A stretch of 9,082 nt of DNA from Candidatus Colimorpha enterica (GTDB lineage Bacteria; Bacillota; Clostridia; Oscillospirales; CAG-272). The stretch is taken from contig FR891165.1 of NCBI GenBank assembly GCA_000433515.1, positions 790 to 9,871 of the forward strand, written 5' to 3'. Position numbers and translations under genes: made by a program. The notes beneath the pieces were generated by a model. The model saw only the letters and a list, made by a program, of their open reading frames with translations. It searched no databases and was not told the origin of the DNA. Shown here piece by piece: positions 1-7,224 of this stretch (position 1 is its first letter; every line of letters begins with the position of its first letter).

Positions 1-513
1 GGTTTTTCCGGGAGCGGTATTTCATCGGCTGCCGGTGTGTTCCGCGATGCGGACGGGGAGCTTGTTTCACTTGCCCGTCGGACGGTGCGGGAGATCGCGG
101 AGCAGCGCCCCGGATACGACCGGCTCTCCGGGCTTATTGCGGAGGAGATGCTTATACTCATCGGCAGGCTGACCGGCGGTGGGCAGAGCGGGGAACGCGA
201 TCTCGGATATGCCGCCGAGTTCATACGCGGGAACTGTCACGAAAAGCTGTCGCTTCCGTCGGTCGCGGCACAGCTGAACATCAGCTATGAGTATTTCCGG
301 CACTGTTTTGCGGAGAGGTACGGTGTGTCTCCGGCGAAATATCTGCTGTCTGCGCGGATATCGGCGGCGGAAAAGCTGCTTTCCGGAAGCGACGAGTCCT
401 GCACCGGTATAGCGGAACGGTGCGGGTTTTCCGATTCGTCGCAGTTTGCCATGCTGTTCCGGCGCGAGACCGGGATGACTCCGACGGGGTACCGGAAAAA
501 GCACCGGGAATAA
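1..513 (+). CDS. AraC/XylS-family transcriptional regulator, C-terminal part (5' end outside window)
   Basis: The frame is open from the first base (reading GFSGSG...) to a TAA at 511-513, giving about 170 residues. The GTG at 37 is only an internal start candidate with no good ribosome binding site, so the gene very probably begins upstream of the window. The last ~100 residues form the double helix-turn-helix DNA-binding domain of AraC/XylS proteins: the first helix-turn-helix is around LSLPSVAAQLNISYEYF, and the second around GIAERCGFSDSSQFAMLFRR, ending in the family-typical GMTPTGYR. The preceding ~70 residues are a helical linker. The ligand-binding domain is largely missing, so inducer and target genes cannot be deduced. 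It is convergent with argF, and nothing shows that it controls the arginine genes. The family assignment is secure from the motif; the function is open. Confidence 0.92.
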   Translation, partial: GFSGSGISSAAGVFRDADGELVSLARRTVREIAEQRPGYDRLSGLIAEEMLILIGRLTGGGQSGERDLGYAAEFIRGNCHEKLSLPSVAAQLNISYEYFRHCFAERYGVSPAKYLLSARISAAEKLLSGSDESCTGIAERCGFSDSSQFAMLFRRETGMTPTGYRKKHRE

Positions 514-516
514 CAA

Positions 517-540
517 AAACCACGCCGCGAGGCATGGTTT
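517..540 (-). terminator. Rho-independent terminator of the argGHF transcript
   Basis: Read on the minus strand, bases 540-517 form a 10-bp stem (AAACCATGCC with GGCGTGGTTT, one U-G wobble) closed by a 4-base loop TCGC. It runs directly into TTTTTGTTATT. It lies 33 bases past the argF stop. On the plus strand the same stem has one C-A mismatch and no T tract follows, so it would be a poor terminator for the AraC gene. A second small inverted repeat, ACCGCC/GGCGGT at 547-560, lies between it and argF and may add to the structure. Confidence 0.8.
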
Positions 541-573
541 CCGGGAACCGCCGGGGCGGTGCGGTATTTATTG

Positions 574-1476
574 TTATCCCATGCAGATCGCCATGATGGC
601 TTTCTGCGCGTGGAGGCGGTTTTCCGCCTCGTCGAAAATTTCGTTTGCGTGAGCCTCGAAAACATCCGCGGTTATCTCCTCGCCGCGGTGAGCCGGGAGG
701 CAGTGCATGACAAGCGCGTCGGTTTTTGCGTGCGACAGGATGTCGGGGTTTATCTGATAGCCGGAAAAGACCTTTTTGCGCTCCTCGGCTTCGTCCTCCT
801 GTCCCATTGATGCCCAGACGTCGGTACAGACGGCATCGGCGTCCTTTACGGCTTTAATTATGTCGGGGGTGCAGGTGAAATCGCCGTTTGCCGATGCCCA
901 TTTCATGATCGCGGAATCAGGCAGATGGCTTTCCGGGCAGGCGACAGAGACTGTCATTCCGGTTTTTATCCCGCCGACGATGAGCGAGTTTGCCATATTG
1001 TTGCCGTCGCCGATGAAGCAGAGCCTTTTGCCGGCAAGCGTGCCTTTGTGCTCCCTGACGGTCATAAGGTCAGCCATGACCTGACACGGGTGGCAGTAGT
1101 CGGTCAGACCGTTTATCACCGGGATTGAGCCGTACTCCGCAAGGGCTTCGACCTCTGACTGCTTGTAGGTGCGTATCATGATGCCGTCGATGTAGCGGGA
1201 GAGCACTCTTGCGGTGTCCCCGACCGGCTCTCCGCGCCCTATCTGCAGGTCGCGGGACGAGAGGAACAGCCCGTTCCCGCCGAGGTCATGGATTCCGACC
1301 TCGAACGAGACGCGTGTTCTTGTCGATGATTTTTCGAATATCATCCCGAGAGTCTTTCCGTCAAGCAGGCGGTGAGGGATGCCGTGCTTTTTTTCGTATT
1401 TGAGCCTGTCCGCAAGGTCAAGCGCGGCGGTTATTTCTTCTCCGCTCCAGTCGGACAGCTTCAGCAGGTGTTTCAT
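574..1476 (-). CDS. argF: Ornithine carbamoyltransferase, anabolic
   Basis: This cytoplasmic enzyme joins carbamoyl phosphate to L-ornithine to give L-citrulline, the sixth step of arginine synthesis. The 300-residue product has the usual length. Visible motifs: the carbamoyl-phosphate loop STRTR at 51-55, the HPCQ motif at 129-132, the SMG loop at 223-225, and the ornithine-side HCLPAHRGEEI at 258-268. I chose the ATG at 1476 because the protein then begins MKHLLKLSDWS, as usual in the family. The frame also opens nine codons earlier (ATG at 1503, inside argH). The start lies one base after the argH stop, which suggests translational coupling; a weak GGGA-like site sits within the argH end. 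Linkage to argG and argH behind ARG boxes argues for the biosynthetic role rather than the catabolic arcB role. The family is certain; the start is likely. Confidence 0.96.
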   Translation of the reverse strand: MKHLLKLSDWSGEEITAALDLADRLKYEKKHGIPHRLLDGKTLGMIFEKSSTRTRVSFEVGIHDLGGNGLFLSSRDLQIGRGEPVGDTARVLSRYIDGIMIRTYKQSEVEALAEYGSIPVINGLTDYCHPCQVMADLMTVREHKGTLAGKRLCFIGDGNNMANSLIVGGIKTGMTVSVACPESHLPDSAIMKWASANGDFTCTPDIIKAVKDADAVCTDVWASMGQEDEAEERKKVFSGYQINPDILSHAKTDALVMHCLPAHRGEEITADVFEAHANEIFDEAENRLHAQKAIMAICMG

Positions 1477-1477
1477 A

Positions 1478-2857
1478 TCATTTGTTCCCGAGTTTATCCT
1501 CAATGAATTTTATCTGGCGGTCGAAGGACGTGTCTCCGCAGCCGCCGAGGGAATTGCGGCGCTTCACGCAGTTTTCAAGCGATATTGCGTCGTAAAGGTC
1601 GGTGTCGAACAGGGGATCGGCAGCCCGGTATTCCTCTATCGGAAGCGCGTCGAGGACGGTGCCGAGTTCTGTGCAGCGGCGGACAAGCGTTCCGACGGTT
1701 TTGTATGCGGCGCGGAACGGCCTGCCTTTTCCGACGAGGTAGTCGGCAAGGTCGGTGGCGTTGATAAAGCCCTTCTGAGCGGCGCGGTACATATTTTCCG
1801 GGAGGGGCTTCATGGTTTCTATCATGGGGGTGAAGACGGTCAGGCATTTTATGACCGTTTCAAGCGCATCGAATACCGACTCCTTGTCCTCCTGCATATC
1901 CTTGTTGTAGGCGAGGGGCAGACCCTTCAGCATTGTCAGGGTTCCCATGAGGTCGCCGTAGACACGGCCGGTCTTTCCGCGGACAAGCTCCGCCATGTCG
2001 GGGTTCTTTTTCTGTGGCATTATGCTTGAACCGGTGGTGAACGAGTCGTCAAGCTCCACGAAGCGGAATTCCCATGACGACCAGAGGATAACCTCCTCCG
2101 AGAAGCGCGAAAGATGCGTCATGATGAGCGAGAAAGCCGAAAGAAGCTCCACGCAGAAGTCCCTGTCGGAGACACCGTCGATGCTGTTTTCCGAAATGCC
2201 GTCGAAGCCCAGCTTTTCCGCGGTGAAGAGGCGGTCGGTCGGGTAGGTAGTTCCTGCAAGGGCGCAGCAGCCGAGCGGGGAGACGTTCATGCGCTTTACC
2301 GCGTCGTCGAGCCTTCCGGTGTCGCGCAAAAACATCATGCAGTAGGCAAGCAGATGGTGGGCGAAGGTTATCGGCTGGGCGCGCTGAAGGTGGGTGTAGC
2401 CGGGCATTATGACGTTTTTGTTTTCGGATGCCTTATCCTTAAGGACGGTTATCAGCTTTCGGAGGAGCGTTTTCACCTCTGCCGCGCCGTCGCGGAGGTA
2501 GAGGCGGGTATCGACTGCGACCTGATCGTTGCGGCTTCTTGCGGTGTGGAGCTTCTTTCCGTCGTCGCCGATGCGCTTTGTCAGCTCGCTTTCGGTGAAC
2601 ATATGGATATCCTCGGCTTCCGGGTCGATTTTCAGCTTTCCGCTTTCGATATCGGCGAGGATGGCGCTGAGTCCCTCCGTGATATTTTCATACTCCGCCG
2701 GGGTGATTATGCCGCATTTTTCAAGCATTGCCGCGTGGGCAAGCGAGCCGGTGATATCCTGGCGGTACATTTTCTTGTCGAACGATATTGACGAATTGAA
2801 GTCGTCGGCTTCTTTATCGAGTGTTCCGGTAAAACGTCCGGACCAGAGTTTGTCCAT
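1478..2857 (-). CDS. argH: Argininosuccinate lyase
   Basis: This enzyme cleaves argininosuccinate to L-arginine and fumarate, the final step of arginine synthesis, normally as a cytoplasmic homotetramer. The 459-residue length is typical. It opens with the family-typical LWSGRF (residues 4-9). It has HTARSRNDQ at 104-112, MPGYTHLQRAQP at 151-162 (containing His156, expected in the active site), and the fumarase/aspartase superfamily signature GSSIMPQKKNPD at 276-287, whose serines sit on the mobile catalytic loop. A GGAG ribosome binding site at 2868-2865, 7 bases before the ATG, supports the start. It follows argG after a 166-bp gap holding a palindromic element, and is followed one base later by argF. 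No residue of the key motifs is missing. Confidence 0.97.
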   Translation of the reverse strand: MDKLWSGRFTGTLDKEADDFNSSISFDKKMYRQDITGSLAHAAMLEKCGIITPAEYENITEGLSAILADIESGKLKIDPEAEDIHMFTESELTKRIGDDGKKLHTARSRNDQVAVDTRLYLRDGAAEVKTLLRKLITVLKDKASENKNVIMPGYTHLQRAQPITFAHHLLAYCMMFLRDTGRLDDAVKRMNVSPLGCCALAGTTYPTDRLFTAEKLGFDGISENSIDGVSDRDFCVELLSAFSLIMTHLSRFSEEVILWSSWEFRFVELDDSFTTGSSIMPQKKNPDMAELVRGKTGRVYGDLMGTLTMLKGLPLAYNKDMQEDKESVFDALETVIKCLTVFTPMIETMKPLPENMYRAAQKGFINATDLADYLVGKGRPFRAAYKTVGTLVRRCTELGTVLDALPIEEYRAADPLFDTDLYDAISLENCVKRRNSLGGCGDTSFDRQIKFIEDKLGNK

Positions 2858-2880
2858 GAATTTGCTCCGATTTTTATTGC

Positions 2881-2955
2881 GGGGCGCTGCCCCGGACCCT
2901 GCAAAGAAAACTTTTTGGAAAAAGTTTTCTTTGATCTTTCAAAAACTTCTGAAAA
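2881..2955. repeat. Composite hairpin element between argG and argH (possible dispersed intergenic repeat)
   Basis: Two structures lie side by side. The first is GGGGC-GCT-GCCCC at 2881-2893. The second is an almost uninterrupted palindrome at 2902-2933: arms of 15 bases (CAAAGAAAACTTTTT and its complement) separated by only GG. The following A/T-rich AAAAACTT at 2941-2948 can pair with part of the right arm (2922-2928), giving a competing hairpin. The sequence codes for nothing and lies inside a transcription unit. From memory, similar GC-hairpin plus A/T-palindrome elements are scattered through intergenic regions of gut Clostridia genomes, but I could not check this. Possible roles are mRNA processing or stability between argG and argH, partial termination, or simply a non-autonomous repeat. 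Confidence 0.6.
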
Positions 2956-2968
2956 AAGAGAATTCGGG

Positions 2969-3009
2969 GGGAACACGGCGGCGGGTATGACCGTGTCTGC
3001 TGTGTTCCC
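2969..3009 (-). terminator. Possible weak terminator or 3' hairpin after argG
   Basis: Fifteen bases past the argG stop, on the minus strand, GGGAACAC (3009-3002) can pair with GTGTTCCC (2976-2969). This is an 8-bp stem with a long, partly pairable 25-base loop. The sequence then continues CCCGAATTCTC and a run of six T. The stem is sound, but the distance to the T run and the large loop make efficient termination doubtful. It could instead attenuate transcription into argH or protect the argG 3' end. Confidence 0.35.
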
Positions 3010-3023
3010 TGACTGCTGCTGAA

Positions 3024-4253
3024 TTACAGCTTTCCGTTCTTCTGATTGACCTGTGCCTGAACCTTTGTGGGGAGACCGAACAGGTTGATGAAGCCGGTGG
3101 CGTCTGCCTGATTGTAGACGTGATCCTCGCCGAAGGTTGCGATCTCCTCGGAATAGAGGGAATAGTCGCTCCATGCGCCGGCTTTGATCATGTTGCCCTT
3201 ATAGAGCTTGATCTTAACCTTTCCGGTGACGTTTTCCTGTGTCTTATCGACGAAGGCGGACAGTGCCTCGCGGAGGGGGGAGAACCAGAGACCGTTATAC
3301 ACAAGCTCGGCGAAGGTGACCGAAAGCTCCTGCTTTTTATGGGCGGTCATCTTGTCGAGGCAGAGGGTCTCGAGGTAGTTATGTGCGAAATAGAGGATCG
3401 CTCCGCCGGGAGTTTCGTAGACGCCGCGGCACTTCATGCCGACGAGACGGTTTTCGACGATATCGAGCAGCCCTATGCCGTTCTCGCCGCCGAGCTTGTT
3501 TAAGGCAAGGACGATGTTCTTTGCGCTCATTTTCTCGCCGTTGAGGGCGGTCGGGACGCCTTTTTCAAAATCGAGTGTTATATATGTGGGCTTGTCGGGA
3601 GCGTCCATCGGGGAGACCCCCATTTCAAGGAAGCCGGGCTTTTCGTACTGAGGCTCGTTTCCGGCATCCTCAAGATCAAGTCCTTCATGCGAAAGATGCC
3701 ACAGGTTTTTGTCTTTTGAGTAGTTTGTTTCGCGGTTTATCTTGAGAGGGACGTTATGAGCCTCGGCGTAGTCGATCTCCTCTTCACGGGACTTTATGTT
3801 CCACTCACGCCACGGGGCAATTATCGGCATATCGGGGGCGAAAGCCTTGATTGCCAGCTCGAAACGCACCTGGTCGTTGCCTTTTCCGGTGCAGCCGTGG
3901 CAGATGGCGTCTGCACCCTCGGCTTTTGCGATCTCGACGATGCGCTTTGCGATGACGGGGCGGGCAAAGGAGGTGCCGAGCATATATTCCTCGTAGAGCG
4001 CGCCTGCCTTGACGGTGGGGATGACGTAGTTATCTACGAAATCGTCGGTGAGGTCCTCGACGTACAGCTTTGATGCGCCGGTTTTGAGAGCCTTCTCTTC
4101 AAGCCCGTCAAGCTCGTCTGCCTGACCGACGTTTCCGGAAACGGCGATGACCTCGCAGTTATTGTAATTTTCCTTGAGCCACGGGATGATTATCGAGGTG
4201 TCAAGCCCTCCGGAATATGCGAGTACGACTTTTTTTATATTCTTCTTATCCAT
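3024..4253 (-). CDS. argG: Argininosuccinate synthase
   Basis: This enzyme condenses citrulline and aspartate using ATP, giving argininosuccinate, AMP and pyrophosphate, the penultimate step of arginine synthesis. The 409-residue length is normal. It has the N-type ATP pyrophosphatase loop AYSGGLDTS at 12-20, GTSFARPVIAK at 93-103, and GCTGKGNDQVRFE at 120-132, all typical family motifs. The ATG at 4253 is chosen because a strong GGAGG site lies at 4266-4262, 8 bases upstream. The longer open frame to 4325 would extend through the promoter. It is the first gene of the argG-argH-argF unit and lies directly behind a promoter overlapped by ARG boxes, so arginine repression is expected. Confidence 0.97.
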   Translation of the reverse strand: MDKKNIKKVVLAYSGGLDTSIIIPWLKENYNNCEVIAVSGNVGQADELDGLEEKALKTGASKLYVEDLTDDFVDNYVIPTVKAGALYEEYMLGTSFARPVIAKRIVEIAKAEGADAICHGCTGKGNDQVRFELAIKAFAPDMPIIAPWREWNIKSREEEIDYAEAHNVPLKINRETNYSKDKNLWHLSHEGLDLEDAGNEPQYEKPGFLEMGVSPMDAPDKPTYITLDFEKGVPTALNGEKMSAKNIVLALNKLGGENGIGLLDIVENRLVGMKCRGVYETPGGAILYFAHNYLETLCLDKMTAHKKQELSVTFAELVYNGLWFSPLREALSAFVDKTQENVTGKVKIKLYKGNMIKAGAWSDYSLYSEEIATFGEDHVYNQADATGFINLFGLPTKVQAQVNQKNGKL

Positions 4254-4290
4254 GATTGTTGCCTCCGACGGAAGTGTATTTGCTTTGATG

Positions 4291-4325
4291 TGAATAATTA
4301 TACACTCGTTATGAATAAAAGTCAA
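4291..4325. promoter_or_regulatory. Tandem ARG boxes (ArgR/AhrC operator) over the argG promoter
   Basis: TGAATAATTATACA at 4291-4304 matches the 14-base core TGAATWWWWATTCA of the arginine repressor box at 13 of 14 positions. A second, weaker copy TGAATAAAAGTCAA at 4312-4325 matches 11 of 14, with its right half degenerate. The two begin exactly 21 bp apart, the usual spacing of paired ARG boxes bound by an ArgR hexamer (an 18-bp box plus 3 bp). One box covers the -10 and the other the -35 of the argG promoter, so bound repressor should block RNA polymerase. The repressor gene is not in the window. The sequence match and spacing are seen; arginine repression is inferred. Confidence 0.72.
4297..4325 (-). 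promoter_or_regulatory. Sigma-A-type promoter of argGHF
   Basis: On the minus strand, TTGACT (4325-4320) and TATAAT (4302-4297) are separated by exactly 17 bases, very close to consensus. Transcription should start near 4290, leaving a short leader of about 37 bases that carries the argG GGAGG site. The near-perfect promoter makes sense if the operon is held down by the overlapping ARG boxes. Confidence 0.88.
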
Positions 4326-4364
4326 GATATTTTTGCATAAAAATTCGATTTCAACGTTTTATAT

Positions 4365-4407
4365 ATCAAAAATTCATCAAAGGGCAGCATATGTGTGCAT
4401 TTTTGAT
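4365..4407. repeat. 9-bp inverted repeat in the divergent argG / riboswitch intergenic region
   Basis: ATCAAAAAT at 4365-4373 and its exact complement ATTTTTGAT at 4399-4407 are separated by 25 bases. The repeat lies in the A/T-rich stretch between the two divergent promoters (roughly 4326-4435), where I see no coding sequence. It is upstream of both start sites, so it is not expected in either mRNA and might be a protein-binding site. Chance is possible in such A/T-rich DNA. Confidence 0.35.
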
Positions 4408-4435
4408 TTTCCGGAGAAAAAATTCCGTCAGCCTA

Positions 4436-4464
4436 TTGAAATCGCGGGGAATATGTGATATAAT
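4436..4464 (+). promoter_or_regulatory. Sigma-A-type promoter of the SAM riboswitch-sdaA-metK unit
   Basis: TTGAAA (4436-4441) and TATAAT (4459-4464) are 17 bases apart, and the -10 is preceded by TGA, giving an extended -10 (TGnTATAAT). The expected start is about 4471, one base before the 5' strand of riboswitch stem P1. This position is what a cis-acting leader needs. Confidence 0.88.
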
Positions 4465-4471
4465 AGTTCCA

Positions 4472-4604
4472 TCTTATCAAGAGTGGCGGAGGGACTGGCC
4501 CTGTGAAGCCCGGCAACCTGTCTGTAAAAGGATGTACGGTGCCAAATCCAGGCAGATGAGAGTCATACCGCACCCTTGCGCCCTCGGTCTGCCGGGGGCT
4601 TTTT
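4472..4604 (+). ncRNA. SAM-I (S-box) riboswitch with transcription terminator
   Basis: The aptamer (4472-4561) has the conserved S-box core: GAGGGACTGGCCC, then GAAGCCCGGCAACC, then GGTGCCAAATCC. P1 is TCTTATC (4472-4478) paired with GATGAGA (4555-4561), 7 bp with one wobble. The expression platform is also visible. The terminator stem is GCCCTCGG (4580-4587) with CCGGGGGC (4592-4599), loop TCTG, followed by five T at 4600-4604. The antiterminator pairs GGCAGA and GAG (4551-4556, 4558-4560) with CTC and TCTGCC (4583-4585, 4588-4593). It uses both the 3' strand of P1 and the terminator stem, so it excludes both. SAM binding should stabilise P1, free the terminator, and switch off sdaA and metK. 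The fold was made by eye. Confidence 0.95.
4580..4604 (+). terminator. SAM-controlled intrinsic terminator of the riboswitch
   Basis: This is an 8-bp G/C-rich stem (one wobble pair) with a 4-base loop TCTG, followed directly by TTTTT. It is mutually exclusive with the antiterminator described under the riboswitch. It ends 46 bases before the sdaA-like start codon, so control is by premature termination rather than by hiding the ribosome site. Confidence 0.88.
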
Positions 4605-4650
4605 CAGTTGTCTGATACCTTATATCCATTGTGAAAGGCACGGCTTCGTT

Positions 4651-5853
4651 ATGAAGAGTATACGCGAAATATACAGAACCGGCTATGGACCGTCGAGCAG
4701 TCATACTATGGGTCCGGCGTTTGCGGCGGAGGAGATGAAGAAACGTTTCCCCGGTGCGGAGCTTTACCGCGCGGTGCTTTACGGCTCGCTTGCCAAGACC
4801 GGGCGCGGTCACGGGACCGACACGGCGATGGTGAAGGCGTTTCTGCCGTGCAGGTCTGAGATAGTTTTCGACCCGGAAAAAGAGGACATACCGCATCCGA
4901 ACACAATTGATATGACTGCATACCGTGACGGGAAGGAGATCGGGCGTCTTCGTGCCGTGAGCGTCGGCGGGGGAGCGGTGTCTTATCCCGGATATCCGCA
5001 GAACGATCCGCCGGACGTTTATCCGGAGTCGTCGTTCACGGCGATATCGGAGATATGCAGGCGGGAGAACATCCGGCTTTCTGACTATGTGTTCCTTTGC
5101 GAGGGCGGGGGGATAAAGGACTTTCTTTCCGACGCATGGCATACCATGCGCGCGGCGGTGAAGGAGGGGCTTTCGAAAACCGGGGTGCTTCCCGGCGGTC
5201 TGGGGGTTGAGCGGAAGGCGCAGTATCTTTACAACCAGCGCCACATCGACGAAAGTGCGGCGACGCGGGAAAACCGCATTGTCTGTGCATACGCTTTTGC
5301 CGTTGCCGAGCAGAATGCCGATTCGGGGATCATTGTTACAGCCCCTACCTGCGGCTCCTGCGGGGTGGTTCCGGCGGCGCTTCTTTATATGTGCGACACC
5401 AAGGGGTTCACCGGGGATCAGGTGGTGCGTGCGCTTGCCGTCGGCGGGCTTATCGGCAGCCTGATAAAGCAGAATGCCTCGATATCCGGTGCGGAATGCG
5501 GCTGTCAGGCGGAGATCGGGTCTGCCTGTTCGATGTGTGCGGCGGCGCTTTCCGAGCTTCACGGCATGGGGGTCGATCAGGTGGAATATGCGGCGGAGGT
5601 GGCGATGGAGCATCACCTCGGGCTGACGTGCGATCCGGTGCGCGGGCTTGTGCAGATACCGTGTATCGAGAGGAACGCGGTTGCCGCCATGCGGGCTATA
5701 AACGCGCTGTCGCTTGCCAATTTTCTTACAAACACGCGGAAGATCTCGTTCGACACCGTTGTTGAGACGATGTACCGCACGGGGCTTGACATAAACCGCC
5801 GTTACCGTGAAACGTCGGAGGGCGGGCTTGCCGAATTCTACGGCAAAAATTAA
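4651..5853 (+). CDS. sdaA: L-serine dehydratase (L-serine ammonia-lyase), one-chain iron-sulfur type
   Basis: This enzyme deaminates L-serine to pyruvate and ammonia using an oxygen-labile [4Fe-4S] cluster instead of pyridoxal phosphate. The N-terminal beta-type domain carries GPSSSHTMGP at 13-22 and GSLAKTGRGHGTD near 45-57. The catalytic alpha domain runs from about 150 to the end. The expected cluster cysteines are Cys285 (GCQ), Cys327 (TCDP) and Cys338 (PCIERN). Their 42- and 11-residue spacing matches what I recall for characterised enzymes. NASISGAE at 275-282 and YRETSEGGLA at 385-394 are also family-typical. At 400 residues it is about 50 shorter than E. coli SdaA, mostly in the N-terminal domain, and it has no cysteine near its C-terminus. 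Extra cysteines occur at 234, 283 and 296. The ATG at 4651 is chosen because the first domain starts there; the nearest site, AAAGG at 4634-4638, is 12 bases away and weak. It is the first gene behind the riboswitch. Activity on cysteine or a related substrate cannot be excluded. Confidence 0.9.
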   Translation: MKSIREIYRTGYGPSSSHTMGPAFAAEEMKKRFPGAELYRAVLYGSLAKTGRGHGTDTAMVKAFLPCRSEIVFDPEKEDIPHPNTIDMTAYRDGKEIGRLRAVSVGGGAVSYPGYPQNDPPDVYPESSFTAISEICRRENIRLSDYVFLCEGGGIKDFLSDAWHTMRAAVKEGLSKTGVLPGGLGVERKAQYLYNQRHIDESAATRENRIVCAYAFAVAEQNADSGIIVTAPTCGSCGVVPAALLYMCDTKGFTGDQVVRALAVGGLIGSLIKQNASISGAECGCQAEIGSACSMCAAALSELHGMGVDQVEYAAEVAMEHHLGLTCDPVRGLVQIPCIERNAVAAMRAINALSLANFLTNTRKISFDTVVETMYRTGLDINRRYRETSEGGLAEFYGKN

Positions 5854-5897
5854 GACTGATAAAAAATGAGCCGGAAACGGCGGAAAAGGATATATAA

Positions 5898-7076
<1,179 letters not shown>

Positions 7077-7082
7077 ATATTT

Positions 7083-7121
7083 CCCCGCACTTTCAGGCTC
7101 TGCGCGAAAAAAAGTGCGGGG
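7083..7121 (+). terminator. Rho-independent terminator after metK
   Basis: CCCCGCACTTT (7083-7093) pairs perfectly with AAAGTGCGGGG (7111-7121), an 11-bp stem with a 17-base loop. It is followed by ATTATTGTTTG, a T-rich but interrupted tract. It lies 6 bases after the metK stop and before the next promoter, so it plausibly ends the riboswitch-sdaA-metK transcript. Confidence 0.8.
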
Positions 7122-7165
7122 ATTATTGTTTGCGGCAAAAAATTGAACGGAATTCAAATTCACTG

Positions 7166-7194
7166 TTGACTTTATATAACAAGTGTGATATAAT
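7166..7194 (+). promoter_or_regulatory. Sigma-A-type promoter of the ABC exporter operon
   Basis: TTGACT (7166-7171) and TATAAT (7189-7194) are separated by 17 bases, and the -10 is preceded by TGA (extended -10). Start is expected near 7201, giving a leader of about 24 bases that contains the GGAGG site. No attenuator or riboswitch is visible in so short a leader. The strong promoter suggests either constitutive expression or an operator not recognisable here. Confidence 0.85.
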
Positions 7195-7224
7195 AATTTC
7201 CGGACTGATACGGGAGGTAATCTT

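Noticed and set aside
2114..2791. 225-codon plus-strand frame opposite argH
   Set aside because: It is a mirror of argH codon structure; argH has all its catalytic motifs on the other strand.
4631..4654. Possible 7-codon GTG leader peptide overlapping the sdaA start
   Set aside because: It has no ribosome binding site and no meaningful residue run. The riboswitch already explains the control.
4477..5616. Long open frame (379 codons) on the minus strand across the riboswitch and sdaA
   Set aside because: It is antisense to a clear serine dehydratase and a riboswitch, is rich in Arg/Pro/His as expected of a shadow frame in GC-rich DNA, and has no recognisable domain.
7143..7157. TTGAA-N5-TTCAA inverted repeat upstream of the exporter promoter
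   Set aside because: The arms are only 5 bp in A/T-rich DNA, which is too weak to call an operator without comparison.
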